Assembly: GCF_030651995.1 (NCBI RefSeq)
Contig: NZ_JAUSBN010000020.1
Span: forward strand, 1 to 64,000
Direction: 5' to 3'
Source: Reyranella sp.
GTDB taxonomy: Bacteria > Pseudomonadota > Alphaproteobacteria > Reyranellales > Reyranellaceae
DNA length: 64,000 bases
Part shown: piece after piece, positions 51,268 through 58,757 of the stretch
How the letters are laid out: every line of letters begins with the position of its first letter
How positions within the stretch are numbered: the first letter of the stretch is position 1
Notes under the pieces: model-generated
The model's input: the letters and a program-made list of their open reading frames with translations, nothing else
Databases searched by the model: none
What the model was told of the DNA's origin: nothing
Program-made: the position numbers and the translations under genes

Positions 51268-51342
51268 ATGAATGGCATCATCTATTTGGTCGGTCTGGTC
51301 GTCGTGGTCATGTTCGTCCTGTCCTTTATCGGTCTCCGGTAG
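51268..51342 (+). CDS. 24-residue single-span membrane peptide
   Basis: This short ORF encodes MNGIIYLVG then LVVVVMFVLSFIGLR, almost entirely one transmembrane helix with a C-terminal Arg. It has an excellent ribosome-binding site, GAGGAG, seven bases before the ATG. It lies 10 nt before a multi-pass membrane protein gene, so the two are probably co-transcribed. I believe similar tiny peptides occur widely in alphaproteobacteria, but I know of no assigned function. Confidence 0.7.
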   Translation: MNGIIYLVGLVVVVMFVLSFIGLR

Positions 51343-51352
51343 GACGCGACCC

Positions 51353-52327
51353 ATGGCCACCGCCACCACCACCACAACCGCAGTTCCCGTCGAGACCGGT
51401 CCGGTCCGCTATCTCGACTGGGGTCCCGTGATCCTGGGCGCCCTGGGCGCCGCGGCGATGTCCGTCGTGCTGCTGGCCTTCGGCTCGGCGCTCGGACTGA
51501 GCGTCGTCTCGCCCTATGCCTATGCCGGCATTTCGGCCAAGGGCGCCGCCATCCTGGCCGCGGTCTATCTGGCCCTCGTGATGGTCGCGAGCTTTGCGGC
51601 GGGCGGCTACCTCGCCGGCCGCATGCGTTCGCCCTGGCGCACGACCGATGAGACCGAGAGCCATTTCCGGGACGGTGCGCACGGCTTCGGCGTCTGGTCG
51701 ATCGGTGTGCTGCTGGGTGCCGCGCTGGCCGCCTCCGGCGTGGGCGCCGTCGTCTCTGCCGCCGGCAAGGCCACGACCGCCATTGCCGCGGCCGGCACCG
51801 CGGGAGCGGCGTCCAACCCGGCCCTCGGGCAGCTTTCGCTGAGCCCGACCGACTATGCCATCGATCGCCTGCTGGCGCCGGCGCCGGCGGGTGCGCCCGC
51901 CGCCCCGGAAGCCACTCCCGCAACGCCGGGCGGTGCGCAGCCCGCGGCAGCCGCAGCCGCGGCACCGCGCACGCGCGCCGACCTCGAGGCGCCGATGGCG
52001 CGGGCCCTGGCGGCCGGCCTGACGACGCCACAGCTGGACGTTCGCGACCGCACCTACCTGGCCCGCGTCGTGTCGGACCAGACCGGTATGCCGCAGGCCG
52101 AGGCGGAGAAGCGGGTCGATGCGACCTTTGCCGACCTGAAGGCCGCCGTGCAGAAGGCGCGCGATGCGGCCGACGCGGCGCGCAAGGCCGGCATCATCGC
52201 GGCGTTCCTGGCGGCCGCCACCCTGGCGATCGGTTGCGCCGCCGCCTGCGCCGGAGCCGCGGTAGGCGGCCGTCACCGCGACGAGCGCACCGCCGTCGCC
52301 TTCCTGGGCTCGACGCGCTTCTGGTAG
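51353..52327 (+). CDS. Multi-pass membrane protein of unknown function
   Basis: This 324-residue protein has hydrophobic segments at about 24-50, 64-88, 112-146 and 283-308. A Pro/Ala-rich linker (about 180-215) and a predicted helical soluble region (about 216-282) lie between the third and fourth. It starts MATATTTTTAVPVETGP and contains YLDWGPVILGALGAA. No catalytic motif is seen. It is downstream of the 24-residue membrane peptide and ends at a strong terminator. Confidence 0.75.
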   Translation: MATATTTTTAVPVETGPVRYLDWGPVILGALGAAAMSVVLLAFGSALGLSVVSPYAYAGISAKGAAILAAVYLALVMVASFAAGGYLAGRMRSPWRTTDETESHFRDGAHGFGVWSIGVLLGAALAASGVGAVVSAAGKATTAIAAAGTAGAASNPALGQLSLSPTDYAIDRLLAPAPAGAPAAPEATPATPGGAQPAAAAAAAPRTRADLEAPMARALAAGLTTPQLDVRDRTYLARVVSDQTGMPQAEAEKRVDATFADLKAAVQKARDAADAARKAGIIAAFLAAATLAIGCAAACAGAAVGGRHRDERTAVAFLGSTRFW

Positions 52328-52352
52328 CGATCAGTCGCTGAGAACTTCGGAG

Positions 52353-52387
52353 CGCCGGCGCGGTTTGATCACCGCGCCGGCGTTTTT
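52353..52387 (+). terminator. Intrinsic terminator after the membrane protein gene
   Basis: A 12-bp perfect stem (CGCCGGCGCGGT / ACCGCGCCGGCG) with a 6-nt loop runs into TTTTT at 52383-52387. Confidence 0.92.
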
Positions 52388-52473
52388 CTGTGTCGCGGTC
52401 GGTGGGCGTCGCGAACGATCCTCGATCTCCGGCGCTTGTGCGTCGCGTGCCCGTGCCGGTAACGTCGGTCATC

Positions 52474-53154
52474 ATGATCGCCTCCCGGAAGCACGGTTTC
52501 ATCTTCATCAAGACGAAGAAGACCGCTGGAACGTCGATTGAGCTGGCGCTGGGGCCATTCTGCGGGCCCGATGACATCCTCACGCCGATCAGCACCCGTC
52601 ATGACCTGCAGAGGTTTCGCGACACCGGCGTCCGGGCGCAGCGGTTCACTACCCCGGACCTCGCCAAGCGCTATCTGCGGGCGCTGAACAAGGGAAGCCC
52701 GAAGCTCCTGAAGGCCGTGCTGCGCGAGGTCGAGGCCAGTGGCTTCTGGGCCCATGCGCGGCCCGGCGCCATCCGTGAGATGGTCGGGCCGTTCTGGGAA
52801 ACCGCGTTCCGGTTTACCAGCGAGCGGCACCCTTACGAGAAGGCGCTCTCACTGGCCGCCATGACGGGGAAGGAGCTCGAAAGCGTGGTGTTCAACGACA
52901 CCCGCTACGTCGGCCACCCCTGGTACCTCGAGGACGGCAAGCTGATCGTGGACCGTGTCATCCTCCACGACCACCTTGCGCGCGATTTCGCCCAGGTCCT
53001 GACGCACCTCGGTCTGCCCAGCACCGATCTCCCGCATGCCCGACAGACCGACCGGGACCGAAGGCCGGCCGGTGAGCAGATGACGGCCAGCCAGCGCGCG
53101 TTTGTCTATGAACAGTGTGCGCCGGAGTTTGAACTGTTCGGATGGGAGCGGTGA
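52474..53154 (+). CDS. Sulfotransferase-like protein
   Basis: The N-terminus, FIFIKTKKTAGTSIELAL, matches the PAPS-binding P-loop of sulfotransferases (usually FIHIPKTAGTS), with an unusual Thr-Lys insertion-like IKTKKTAG. SERHPYEKALS resembles the second PAPS-binding (3'-phosphate) motif with its Arg and Ser. From the ATG at 52474 the product is 226 residues; no clear ribosome-binding site decides the start, and the frame is open from 52390 at a terminator. It abuts the decayed element at 53186. Confidence 0.65.
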   Translation: MIASRKHGFIFIKTKKTAGTSIELALGPFCGPDDILTPISTRHDLQRFRDTGVRAQRFTTPDLAKRYLRALNKGSPKLLKAVLREVEASGFWAHARPGAIREMVGPFWETAFRFTSERHPYEKALSLAAMTGKELESVVFNDTRYVGHPWYLEDGKLIVDRVILHDHLARDFAQVLTHLGLPSTDLPHARQTDRDRRPAGEQMTASQRAFVYEQCAPEFELFGWER

Positions 53155-53185
53155 GGAGAAACCTGAATCCATGAGGCATTCCGGT

Positions 53186-53234
53186 TTGCGCCCTCCTGGG
53201 GTCGAGCCCCCTATTTTAGCATTGAGAGGGCCAT
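53186..53234 (-). repeat. Decayed partial copy of the tRNA-Glu 3' half (att-like)
   Basis: Read on the minus strand, this segment follows the anticodon loop (CTCTCAA), variable region, T-arm and acceptor 3' end of the intact tRNA-Glu at 55739-55814. Twenty of 22 bases match in the anticodon-arm core (53213-53234). The T-arm half is more degenerate and the 5' half of the tRNA is absent. It lies beside an integrase remnant, as expected for an attachment-site duplicate. Confidence 0.6.
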
Positions 53235-53317
53235 GACGCGGCTTGGCCGCCGAGTTTCCCAACATTTCCGGTTTCTTCCTAGGATAGAGGAATAGCCTCT
53301 GTTGTCACAGGCTGGAC

Positions 53318-53672
53318 TGCCTAGCGTCGCGCACTTTGGGGCTTCAGGGCACCATCTTCACCTATGCAGTGGAGTGGGGGCACCGGGGCAACAATCCCGT
53401 CGCGGATGTGAAGCGCCCGGGCGAATCTTACCCGCACGGCATTCTTGATCTTAGATGACTGCCGCCAGCTTGGCGTTGTGCCAGTCGCCGCCGAACAGGC
53501 CGGGAAAGCAGAATCGCCACTGACGCGATCCGGCTGCTGGCCCTGACCGGGTGGAGGCGCGGCGAGGGCTTGGGGCCGAGGTGGACGGAGGCAGATTTGG
53601 TAAAGGCTACTTCCTCGGGACGCACGCAACCGTCGCCCCCTTCCGATGCGGGCTTGCTGGCCACGCTGATCC
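53318..53672 (+). pseudogene. Tyrosine recombinase/phage integrase remnant
   Basis: One frame (53321-53458) reads ASRTLGLQGTIFTYAVEWG then NNPVADVKRPG and meets a TGA; this matches the core-binding domain end of phage-type integrases. A second frame then reads QLGVVPVAAEQAGKAESPL, and the first frame resumes at 53525 with AIRLLALTGWRRGEGLG then PRWTEADL, the region with the first catalytic arginine. Two frameshifts, a stop, and loss of everything after that box (the His/Arg/Tyr part) make it non-functional. Confidence 0.75.
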
Positions 53673-54161
53673 TTAGGCACCCTCAACATACAGTTCGATG
53701 AAACGGTCTGTCACGGCATCGATAATCGGGATGGACGCGTGCCGTTGGTCCTCCATCCACGCAAACGTACGAGGTGAGAACATCACCATCTCATAGGAGG
53801 GGTAGTAATCGACGCGCTCCATGCGTCCAACGTCTTGCGCGACGACTCGCAGGACCGACTTCGAATAGTTGTTCGCGACGATGACATCCTGGTCGCTAAA
53901 TGTCGCGGCGAGCGGAACCGGCGAAACCGTGACGACGGTCTTTACCGTGGGTTTGCCATGCTTTTGGATCATCTCAATGGTTCGCCGGAGCTCGGTGAGC
54001 ACGTCAACATAGCCGAAGTTGACGAAGCGAAAGCGCCCAACGTGACGCAACATGTGTCGGCGGGGAAGGCCGCCATTCAGATAAACCCCAGTCTCGGTGT
54101 CGAGCCAGCTTTCCGTCAAACCCAAAGTGATAAAGACAACATCTGCGTCCTTGAAGGGCAT
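53673..54161 (-). pseudogene. GSCFA-domain protein, N-terminally truncated
   Basis: The readable part, PFKDADVVFITLGLTESW through VTVSPVPLAATFSDQDVIVANNYSKS (in pieces) to a normal stop, resembles the C-terminal half of GSCFA-family proteins. These are often linked to cell-surface or polysaccharide functions. The N-terminal Gly-Ser-Cys-Phe-Ala motif that names the family is missing. An in-frame ATG at 54236 exists, but its first 25 codons belong, out of frame, to the adjacent membrane gene. The break lies near 54155. Confidence 0.65.
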
Positions 54162-54642
54162 CCCTTGCAATGGTCGCGGAATCGACTGCCGCGCCAGCTG
54201 CTCTATCGGCGATACTGGCGGCGTCCGCGGCGGCATTGGCCGCCCAAGCTGTGGCCCCGAGCGTTAAAACCAGGAGAGCAGCGCCGATTATTGAAGCCCT
54301 GGTTTGAAGTGACGAGAGCCATACCGCCTCTTCAGCCGCATTGGCGGCTCGAGTAGCTTGCTCAAGATCTCGAAACCCTTTCCGCTGAGCGACTGCTTGC
54401 TCCTCGCAATCATCGATCTGTTGTGGAGTACCTGCGTACATCTCTGGCTTCGCGAGAACTTGGGCACACACCGGCGAAATCGTAGCGAAGAATTCTGCAA
54501 AGGGTTCCAAGCCATGGCGTTCAGGTTTGGGAACGGGGTCTATCCACAACCACGTCGCAATTACTGCGGCGAACACAAGGACACCCGCGAGCCCGAAGGT
54601 TTGTGTGATGCTCCGTCTACGCAAAGCTTGGCCTCCATCCAT
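54155..54642 (-). pseudogene. Membrane protein gene, C-terminally truncated
   Basis: From the ATG at 54642 (GGGAG ten bases upstream), about 160 residues are readable. A first transmembrane helix (FGLAGVLVFAAVIATWLWI) and an acidic, Cys-containing periplasmic stretch come first. A short coiled region with LEQATRAANAAEEA and a second helix (IIGAALLVLTLGATAWA) come next, then DAASIADRAAG...ATIARDAL. The frame then enters GSCFA sequence out of frame and stops at 54004. Relatives of this type are hypothetical proteins in rhizobia-like genomes. Confidence 0.55.
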
Positions 54643-55063
54643 GCAAAGCGCTCCCGACGGTCTAGGCAAGGTTGCATCTAATGCCGAACAATTTGTCGAA
54701 ACAAGCGAGATAGCGCCGGGAGAGGGCGTGTCTACTTGTAGCTCGCCCGCGGCGAGCAGAAGTAACGACCCAGTTCGCCGATCCGCCCTTTCCGCGTGTC
54801 CACGCCCCCGCAGCGGAACTTCAGCGGTTTTGAATGCGCAATTGGATGACTTCCTGTTGCGCCGGATCGAGATCTCGATGCATCGGTAGGATAGTGTCGA
54901 CACTTGGCGCGACAGCCTTTGAGGGTCGTCTGCAGAGCTTGCAGCGTGCCGGGCCGGTGTGGCCACGGGCCGACCATCAGGACGGCTTGACGCCAGCGAC
55001 CGTCAGCTGGGGGCCGTCGTAGCGTGGGGGCGCCGGCCGCAACTCGATCCCGGACTCCGTGAT
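54643..55063. other. Gene-free stretch in the element remnant
   Basis: I see no convincing gene, RNA or repeat here. A minus-strand open frame (54732-55154) contains cysteine-bearing fragments such as FRCGGVDTRKGR, which could be the wreck of a small protein, but I recognise no family. Confidence 0.5.
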
Positions 55064-55300
55064 TCATCGCTGCATCGCCTCGGCCTCCGCCGGGGTGGCG
55101 AAGTGGAACAGCCTGAAGTCGACATCTTCGGGCGCCCAGCCGGCGATGGCGCACCAGCCGGCAGATCCGGCGATGCGATCGGCGGCCGCCTTCAGTTCGG
55201 CCCCGTCGGCAAGGCGGAACGGCTCGACACGGTGCAGGCGGGCGACGTGGGGCAGGGCCTTCAGGCGGGCGGCGTGGCTGTTGGTTCTGCGGCGCACCAT
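55064..55300 (-). CDS. Small hypothetical protein
   Basis: This 78-residue soluble protein begins MVRRRTNSHAARLKALPHVARL and ends in FATPAEAEAMQR. I do not recognise it. It starts 2 nt after the stop of the next gene upstream on the same strand, so the two are probably one transcript. Base composition and codon use resemble normal host genes, unlike the decayed segments next to it. Confidence 0.55.
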   Translation of the reverse strand: MVRRRTNSHAARLKALPHVARLHRVEPFRLADGAELKAAADRIAGSAGWCAIAGWAPEDVDFRLFHFATPAEAEAMQR

Positions 55301-55302
55301 GC

Positions 55303-55581
55303 CTACAGCGCCCAGAAGCCGGGCAGGACGTGATAGTCGCCCGTCTCGACGACCCAGCTGTCGAACTCCCCGGCCAGCGCTACGCGCGCCTCTCCGACGA
55401 TCGCGAAGGCGCCATCTTCGTCGCCGGTCTCCTGCGCGATCATCAGGCGAACGAGACGGCATTGCTGCGTGGTGAAGCCGACCAGGTGGCGAAGGCTGGT
55501 GACCCGGTCGTAGACCGGCGACCAGCCCGATGGGTGCCACGAATCGAAGTCGGTGAAGTCGGTGGAAGGCGTGTCGAGCAT
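55303..55581 (-). CDS. Small hypothetical protein
   Basis: This 92-residue protein starts at the ATG at 55581, with GAGGA seven bases upstream; the frame is open further but without support. It is rich in acidic and aromatic residues (STDFTDFDSWHPSGW near the N-terminus, GEFDSWVVETGDYHVLPG near the C-terminus). I do not recognise it. It lies between tRNA-Glu and the 78-residue gene, with which it is probably co-transcribed. Confidence 0.55.
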   Translation of the reverse strand: MLDTPSTDFTDFDSWHPSGWSPVYDRVTSLRHLVGFTTQQCRLVRLMIAQETGDEDGAFAIVGEARVALAGEFDSWVVETGDYHVLPGFWAL

Positions 55582-55738
55582 GGGGAGTCCTCGTTCCAGA
55601 TCGAGGGAACGATACAGGAACCCTTCCCCGGATTTGCCCCGGAACTTCGGGCCATTCGGGGCCGTTCCGGGCCACTTATCCACATATCCCCAGTAAGCCA
55701 GGAACCGCGAAAAGTCTTTGTTTTTCAGGGGTTAAGCC

Positions 55739-55814
55739 TGGCGCTCCCTACGGGATTCGAACCCGTGTTTTAGCCTTGAGAGGGCCACGTCCTAGGCCTC
55801 TAGACGAAGGGAGC
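55739..55814 (-). tRNA. tRNA-Glu (anticodon CTC)
   Basis: A 76-nt cloverleaf on the minus strand with CCA encoded. The acceptor stem is GCTCCCT/AGGGAGC with discriminator G. The D-arm has TCTAGAGGCCTAGGA, typical of tRNA-Glu. The anticodon stem TGGCC/GGCTA (one G-T pair) encloses CTCTCAA, giving CTC. The T-arm has CGGGTTCGAATCCCG. A partial decayed copy of its 3' half lies 2.5 kb away at 53186. Confidence 0.96.
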
Positions 55815-55870
55815 ATAGGGCCAGAGCGGGGTTGATAGTCGAATGGCTGCGCCGACGCAACCCCGCTCGT

Positions 55871-56875
55871 TCAGCCGGGTTTGCGGCCCGCGATCCGGGA
55901 CAGGACGCCGGGGACGAAGGGGTGGACGACCACGTCGGCGAAGCCCGCCTCCTGCAGATATCCCTTCACCTCCGATTCGGTGTGGGCGAGGCCGGTGCTG
56001 TTCTGGATGGCCTCGTTCAGGCCCCACAGCGCGGCCGAGAGGGGGCCGTTGCGGTCGTCGTGCAGGGTCTCGCCGATCAGGTGCATCTCGCCGCCCGGCA
56101 CGAGGGCCTCGAAGGCCTTGGCGACCACCCGGCGGATCAGGGCGGGCTCGTATTGCGGCAGGTTGCTCGCCATGACGACGACGTCGATGCCCCGCGGGAA
56201 AGCGGTCTCGGTGAAGTCGCCGGGCAGGGTGCGGACCCGACCGGTGGCGCCGTTGGCCTCGATGTATTCGTCGGCCACCACCGTGACCGGCGGCAGGTCG
56301 AGCACGATCGCTTCCAGGCCGGGAAAGGTCTTCGTGGCGACGATGCTGTAGGCGCCGGAGCCGCCGCCGAGATCGAGCAGCAACTTGCGGCCCGAGAGGT
56401 CGACGCTGCGGCTGAACAGGCGGGCCGCGCCCATGCCGATCGAGTAGGTCGCGGCGTGATAGCGCCGTGCGTCCTCGACCGTGAAATCCACGTAGGCGCC
56501 CAGCCGGTTCTCCTGGCTGTCGCGCAGCCGCTCGGAGAGCTCGCCGAACGCCTTCCAGCGCGGCTTGGTGAACAGGATCCACGGACCCGCATAGCGCTCG
56601 CCGTCCTTCACCAGGAAGCGCTGGACGTCGGGCGCGTTGGTGAACCGCTCGCCGTCGCGCGACAGCAGGGTCATGGCAGCCAGCACCGTCAGCAGGCGCT
56701 CGGCGTTGCGTTCCGAGATGCCTGCGGCCCTGGCGACGGCGGGAATCGTGTCGTGGCCCTGGGCGATGGCGGTGAAGATCTCCAGCTCGACCGCGGCCAT
56801 CAGGGCGGCGCTCTCCCAATAGGCCTGGGCGATCTTCTGCAACCGTGTCGTGTCGAGGCGCTGGTTCGCGGTCAT
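55871..56875 (-). CDS. SAM-dependent O-methyltransferase (COMT/hydroxyindole type)
   Basis: This 334-residue protein has an N-terminal winged-helix dimerisation domain (about 10-95), in which ISERNAERLLTVLAAM is visible. A class I methyltransferase domain follows, with the SAM motif LLLDLGGGSGAYS (165-177), VLDLPPV and a C-terminal HTESEVKGYLQEAGF. This architecture is shared by plant-type and antibiotic O-methyltransferases; the acceptor is unknown. It is divergent from a class II aldolase gene, with 74 nt between the starts. Confidence 0.88.
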   Translation of the reverse strand: MTANQRLDTTRLQKIAQAYWESAALMAAVELEIFTAIAQGHDTIPAVARAAGISERNAERLLTVLAAMTLLSRDGERFTNAPDVQRFLVKDGERYAGPWILFTKPRWKAFGELSERLRDSQENRLGAYVDFTVEDARRYHAATYSIGMGAARLFSRSVDLSGRKLLLDLGGGSGAYSIVATKTFPGLEAIVLDLPPVTVVADEYIEANGATGRVRTLPGDFTETAFPRGIDVVVMASNLPQYEPALIRRVVAKAFEALVPGGEMHLIGETLHDDRNGPLSAALWGLNEAIQNSTGLAHTESEVKGYLQEAGFADVVVHPFVPGVLSRIAGRKPG

Positions 56876-56949
56876 TCTGGCGTTTCCTCCGTTGTTGCCC
56901 CAGCATAGCCCGCGGGCCTAAGCTTCGTCGCCGCCGCTGGAGGACCGCC

Positions 56950-57753
56950 ATGGACATGCCGATCGCTTCCGAACTGCCGCTCACCGGTATCGACGTGCAC
57001 GCGCTGCCGCCGGCCGACGGCGAATGGGTGCTGCGCCGCCAGCTCGCCGCCGCCTACCGGCTGGTCGACCATTTCGGCTGGACCGAGCTGATCTACGGCC
57101 ATCTCACCGCGCGGGTGCCCGGCGAGGCGCCGCACTTCCTGATCAATCCCTACGGGCTGAACTACGACGAGGTGACGGCCTCGAACCTGGTCAAGATCGA
57201 CCTCGACGGGAAGATCGTCGAGCCGAGCCCGCATCCGGTGAACTATGCCGGCTTCGTCATCCACTCGGCGGTCCACATGGCCCATGCCGAGCGCCACAAG
57301 GTCGTGATGCACACGCACACGCGCGCCGGCATGGCGGTCTGCGCGCTGAAGGACGGGCTGCTGCCGGTGTCGATGGCTTCCACGGCGTTCCACGGCAAGC
57401 TGTCGTATCACGACTACGAGGGGCCGAGCCTCGATCTCGACGAGCGCGGGCGCCTGCTGGCGAACCTCGGCAACAACCAGGCGATGATGCTGCGCAATCA
57501 CGGGCTTCTGACCACGGGCCGTTCGGTGCCCGAGGCCTTCCTGCGGCTCTACCGCCTGGAGCGGGCCTGCCAGATCCAGCTCGACGCGGCGGCGGCAGGG
57601 GCGCTCAACGTCCTGGGCGACAATCTGGCCGCCAAGTCCGGCGCCGACATGGACCGCTTCTCGGAGATGGAGTCGGCCGTGGGCATCGGCGACCTCGAAT
57701 TCGCCGCGCTCGTCCGCAAGCTCGACAAGGTCGATTCGAGCTGGCGTCACTGA
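56950..57753 (+). CDS. Class II aldolase/adducin family protein
   Basis: This 267-residue protein is of the zinc-dependent fuculose-aldolase-like fold. The metal ligands are probably His121 and His123 (HTHTRAG) and His184 (LRNHG). YGHLTARVPG near residue 49 is the usual substrate-side loop. The family includes sugar-phosphate aldolases, decarboxylases and non-catalytic relatives, so the reaction is open. I chose the ATG at 56950 after GGAGGA. It is convergent with the PhyH gene. Confidence 0.87.
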   Translation: MDMPIASELPLTGIDVHALPPADGEWVLRRQLAAAYRLVDHFGWTELIYGHLTARVPGEAPHFLINPYGLNYDEVTASNLVKIDLDGKIVEPSPHPVNYAGFVIHSAVHMAHAERHKVVMHTHTRAGMAVCALKDGLLPVSMASTAFHGKLSYHDYEGPSLDLDERGRLLANLGNNQAMMLRNHGLLTTGRSVPEAFLRLYRLERACQIQLDAAAAGALNVLGDNLAAKSGADMDRFSEMESAVGIGDLEFAALVRKLDKVDSSWRH

Positions 57754-57790
57754 GCCGTCCGAACATCAATTCCGTCGTCCTGGCAAATAA

Positions 57791-57813
57791 ACGAAACAAA
57801 CGAAGCAGACGAA
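57791..57813 (+). repeat. Three ACGAA direct repeats at 9-nt spacing
   Basis: ACGAA occurs at 57791, 57800 and 57809 in the 157-nt gap between the convergent aldolase and PhyH genes. This A-rich stretch stands out from the GC-rich surroundings. No function is evident; it could be chance. Confidence 0.4.
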
Positions 57814-57910
57814 ACCGGAGGGGCGGGGGCTCCTGAATCAGGCGTCGTGGTGACCGCTGACGGGTCAATGTTGCTCGCCGGTACGTCTGAAAGCCGGTTT
57901 CGACAGCCTG

Positions 57911-58744
57911 CTACGCGCGGAAGGTGGTGCGGTCGGTGCCCGAGTAGAGGGCCTTGGCCGACCGCTCGACGGCCTCGCGATGGGTGGCCAGCGCCGCGGG
58001 ATCGAGGTCGGCCTTCGGCGCGGGCTCGGGATCGAAATTGCCATACGGATCGCGGCCGCGGACCAGGGTCGCCGAATCGCGGACCTTGAGCTGGCGGACA
58101 TGGGGCGGGATGTAGCGCAGGGCCAGCCCGATGCGGCGGTCGTCGGTCGTGTTCGGCCCCGACGCGTGGGCCAGCAGCACATGGTGCAGCGACATCTCGC
58201 CGGCCTTCAGCGGGACGTCGACCCCGGCGCCGTCGGGGACGTCGACCGCGATCTCCTGGCCGCGGGTCAGCAGGTTGTTCTCGTCGAACGTGTCGCGATG
58301 CTCGAGCTGGTTGCTGAGGTGGCTGCCCGGCCAGAATCGCATCGCACCGCTTTCGACGGGTGCGTCGGCGAAGGCCACCCAGGCCGTGACGACCTCGTCG
58401 GTGCTGAGGCCCCAGTAGGTCGCATCCTGGTGCCACGACACGAAGGAGGGCGACCGCGCCTCCTTGATGAAGAAGGTGGTGCTCCAGCACAGGATATCCG
58501 GGCCGATGATGTCCTCCACCGCATCGAGGATGGCGGGATGTCGGGCGAGCGCGTTGGCCCAGGTGAAGAGCAGATGCACCTTGTGTCGCATGTCTCCCGC
58601 GATCGGTCCGCCGGTGGCGCGTTCATGGGCCTCCAGACGGTCGCGGCAGGCGCGCGCCTCGCCGGGGGACAGGACGCGGATCGGAAAATGGAAACCGTCG
58701 CGGCGGTACTGCGAGACCTGGTCGGCAGTGAGACACTTGCTCAT
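57911..58744 (-). CDS. Phytanoyl-CoA dioxygenase (PhyH) family protein
   Basis: This is a 277-residue Fe(II)/2-oxoglutarate-dependent oxygenase. The iron triad is probably His105 and Asp107 (WHQDATYW) plus His193 (LLAHASGPN), with an Arg soon after (RRIGLALRY) for 2-oxoglutarate. PVESGAMRFWPGSH is a typical PhyH core strand. Bacterial members hydroxylate diverse small molecules, so the substrate is unknown. It follows the methyltransferase-fold gene on the same strand after 13 nt. Confidence 0.88.
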   Translation of the reverse strand: MSKCLTADQVSQYRRDGFHFPIRVLSPGEARACRDRLEAHERATGGPIAGDMRHKVHLLFTWANALARHPAILDAVEDIIGPDILCWSTTFFIKEARSPSFVSWHQDATYWGLSTDEVVTAWVAFADAPVESGAMRFWPGSHLSNQLEHRDTFDENNLLTRGQEIAVDVPDGAGVDVPLKAGEMSLHHVLLAHASGPNTTDDRRIGLALRYIPPHVRQLKVRDSATLVRGRDPYGNFDPEPAPKADLDPAALATHREAVERSAKALYSGTDRTTFRA

Positions 58745-58757
58745 GGACTCCCTCCTG

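Larger units (their letters stand above)
53186..55814. mobile_element. Remnant of an integrative element at tRNA-Glu
   Basis: The segment is bounded by a partial tRNA-Glu 3' copy (53186-53234) and the intact tRNA-Glu gene (55739-55814). Inside are a frameshifted tyrosine-recombinase fragment, a GSCFA-domain fragment, a truncated membrane gene and two small hypothetical genes. This is the pattern left by an island inserted at a tRNA 3' end and then decayed by deletion. The recombinase lies at the end away from the intact tRNA. Confidence 0.55.

Noticed and set aside
54162..54236. In-frame ATG that would lengthen the GSCFA fragment by 25 residues
   Set aside because: Those bases read, in another frame, as the continuation of the truncated membrane protein; the extra residues look unlike GSCFA proteins.
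54732..55154. Minus-strand 140-codon frame in the element remnant
   Set aside because: It overlaps the 78-residue gene, has no start support, and shows only scattered cysteine-bearing fragments without a recognisable family.
57791..57813. CRISPR-like array
   Set aside because: Repeats are only 5 nt at 9-nt period and no cas genes are present; no CRISPR array is seen anywhere in the window.
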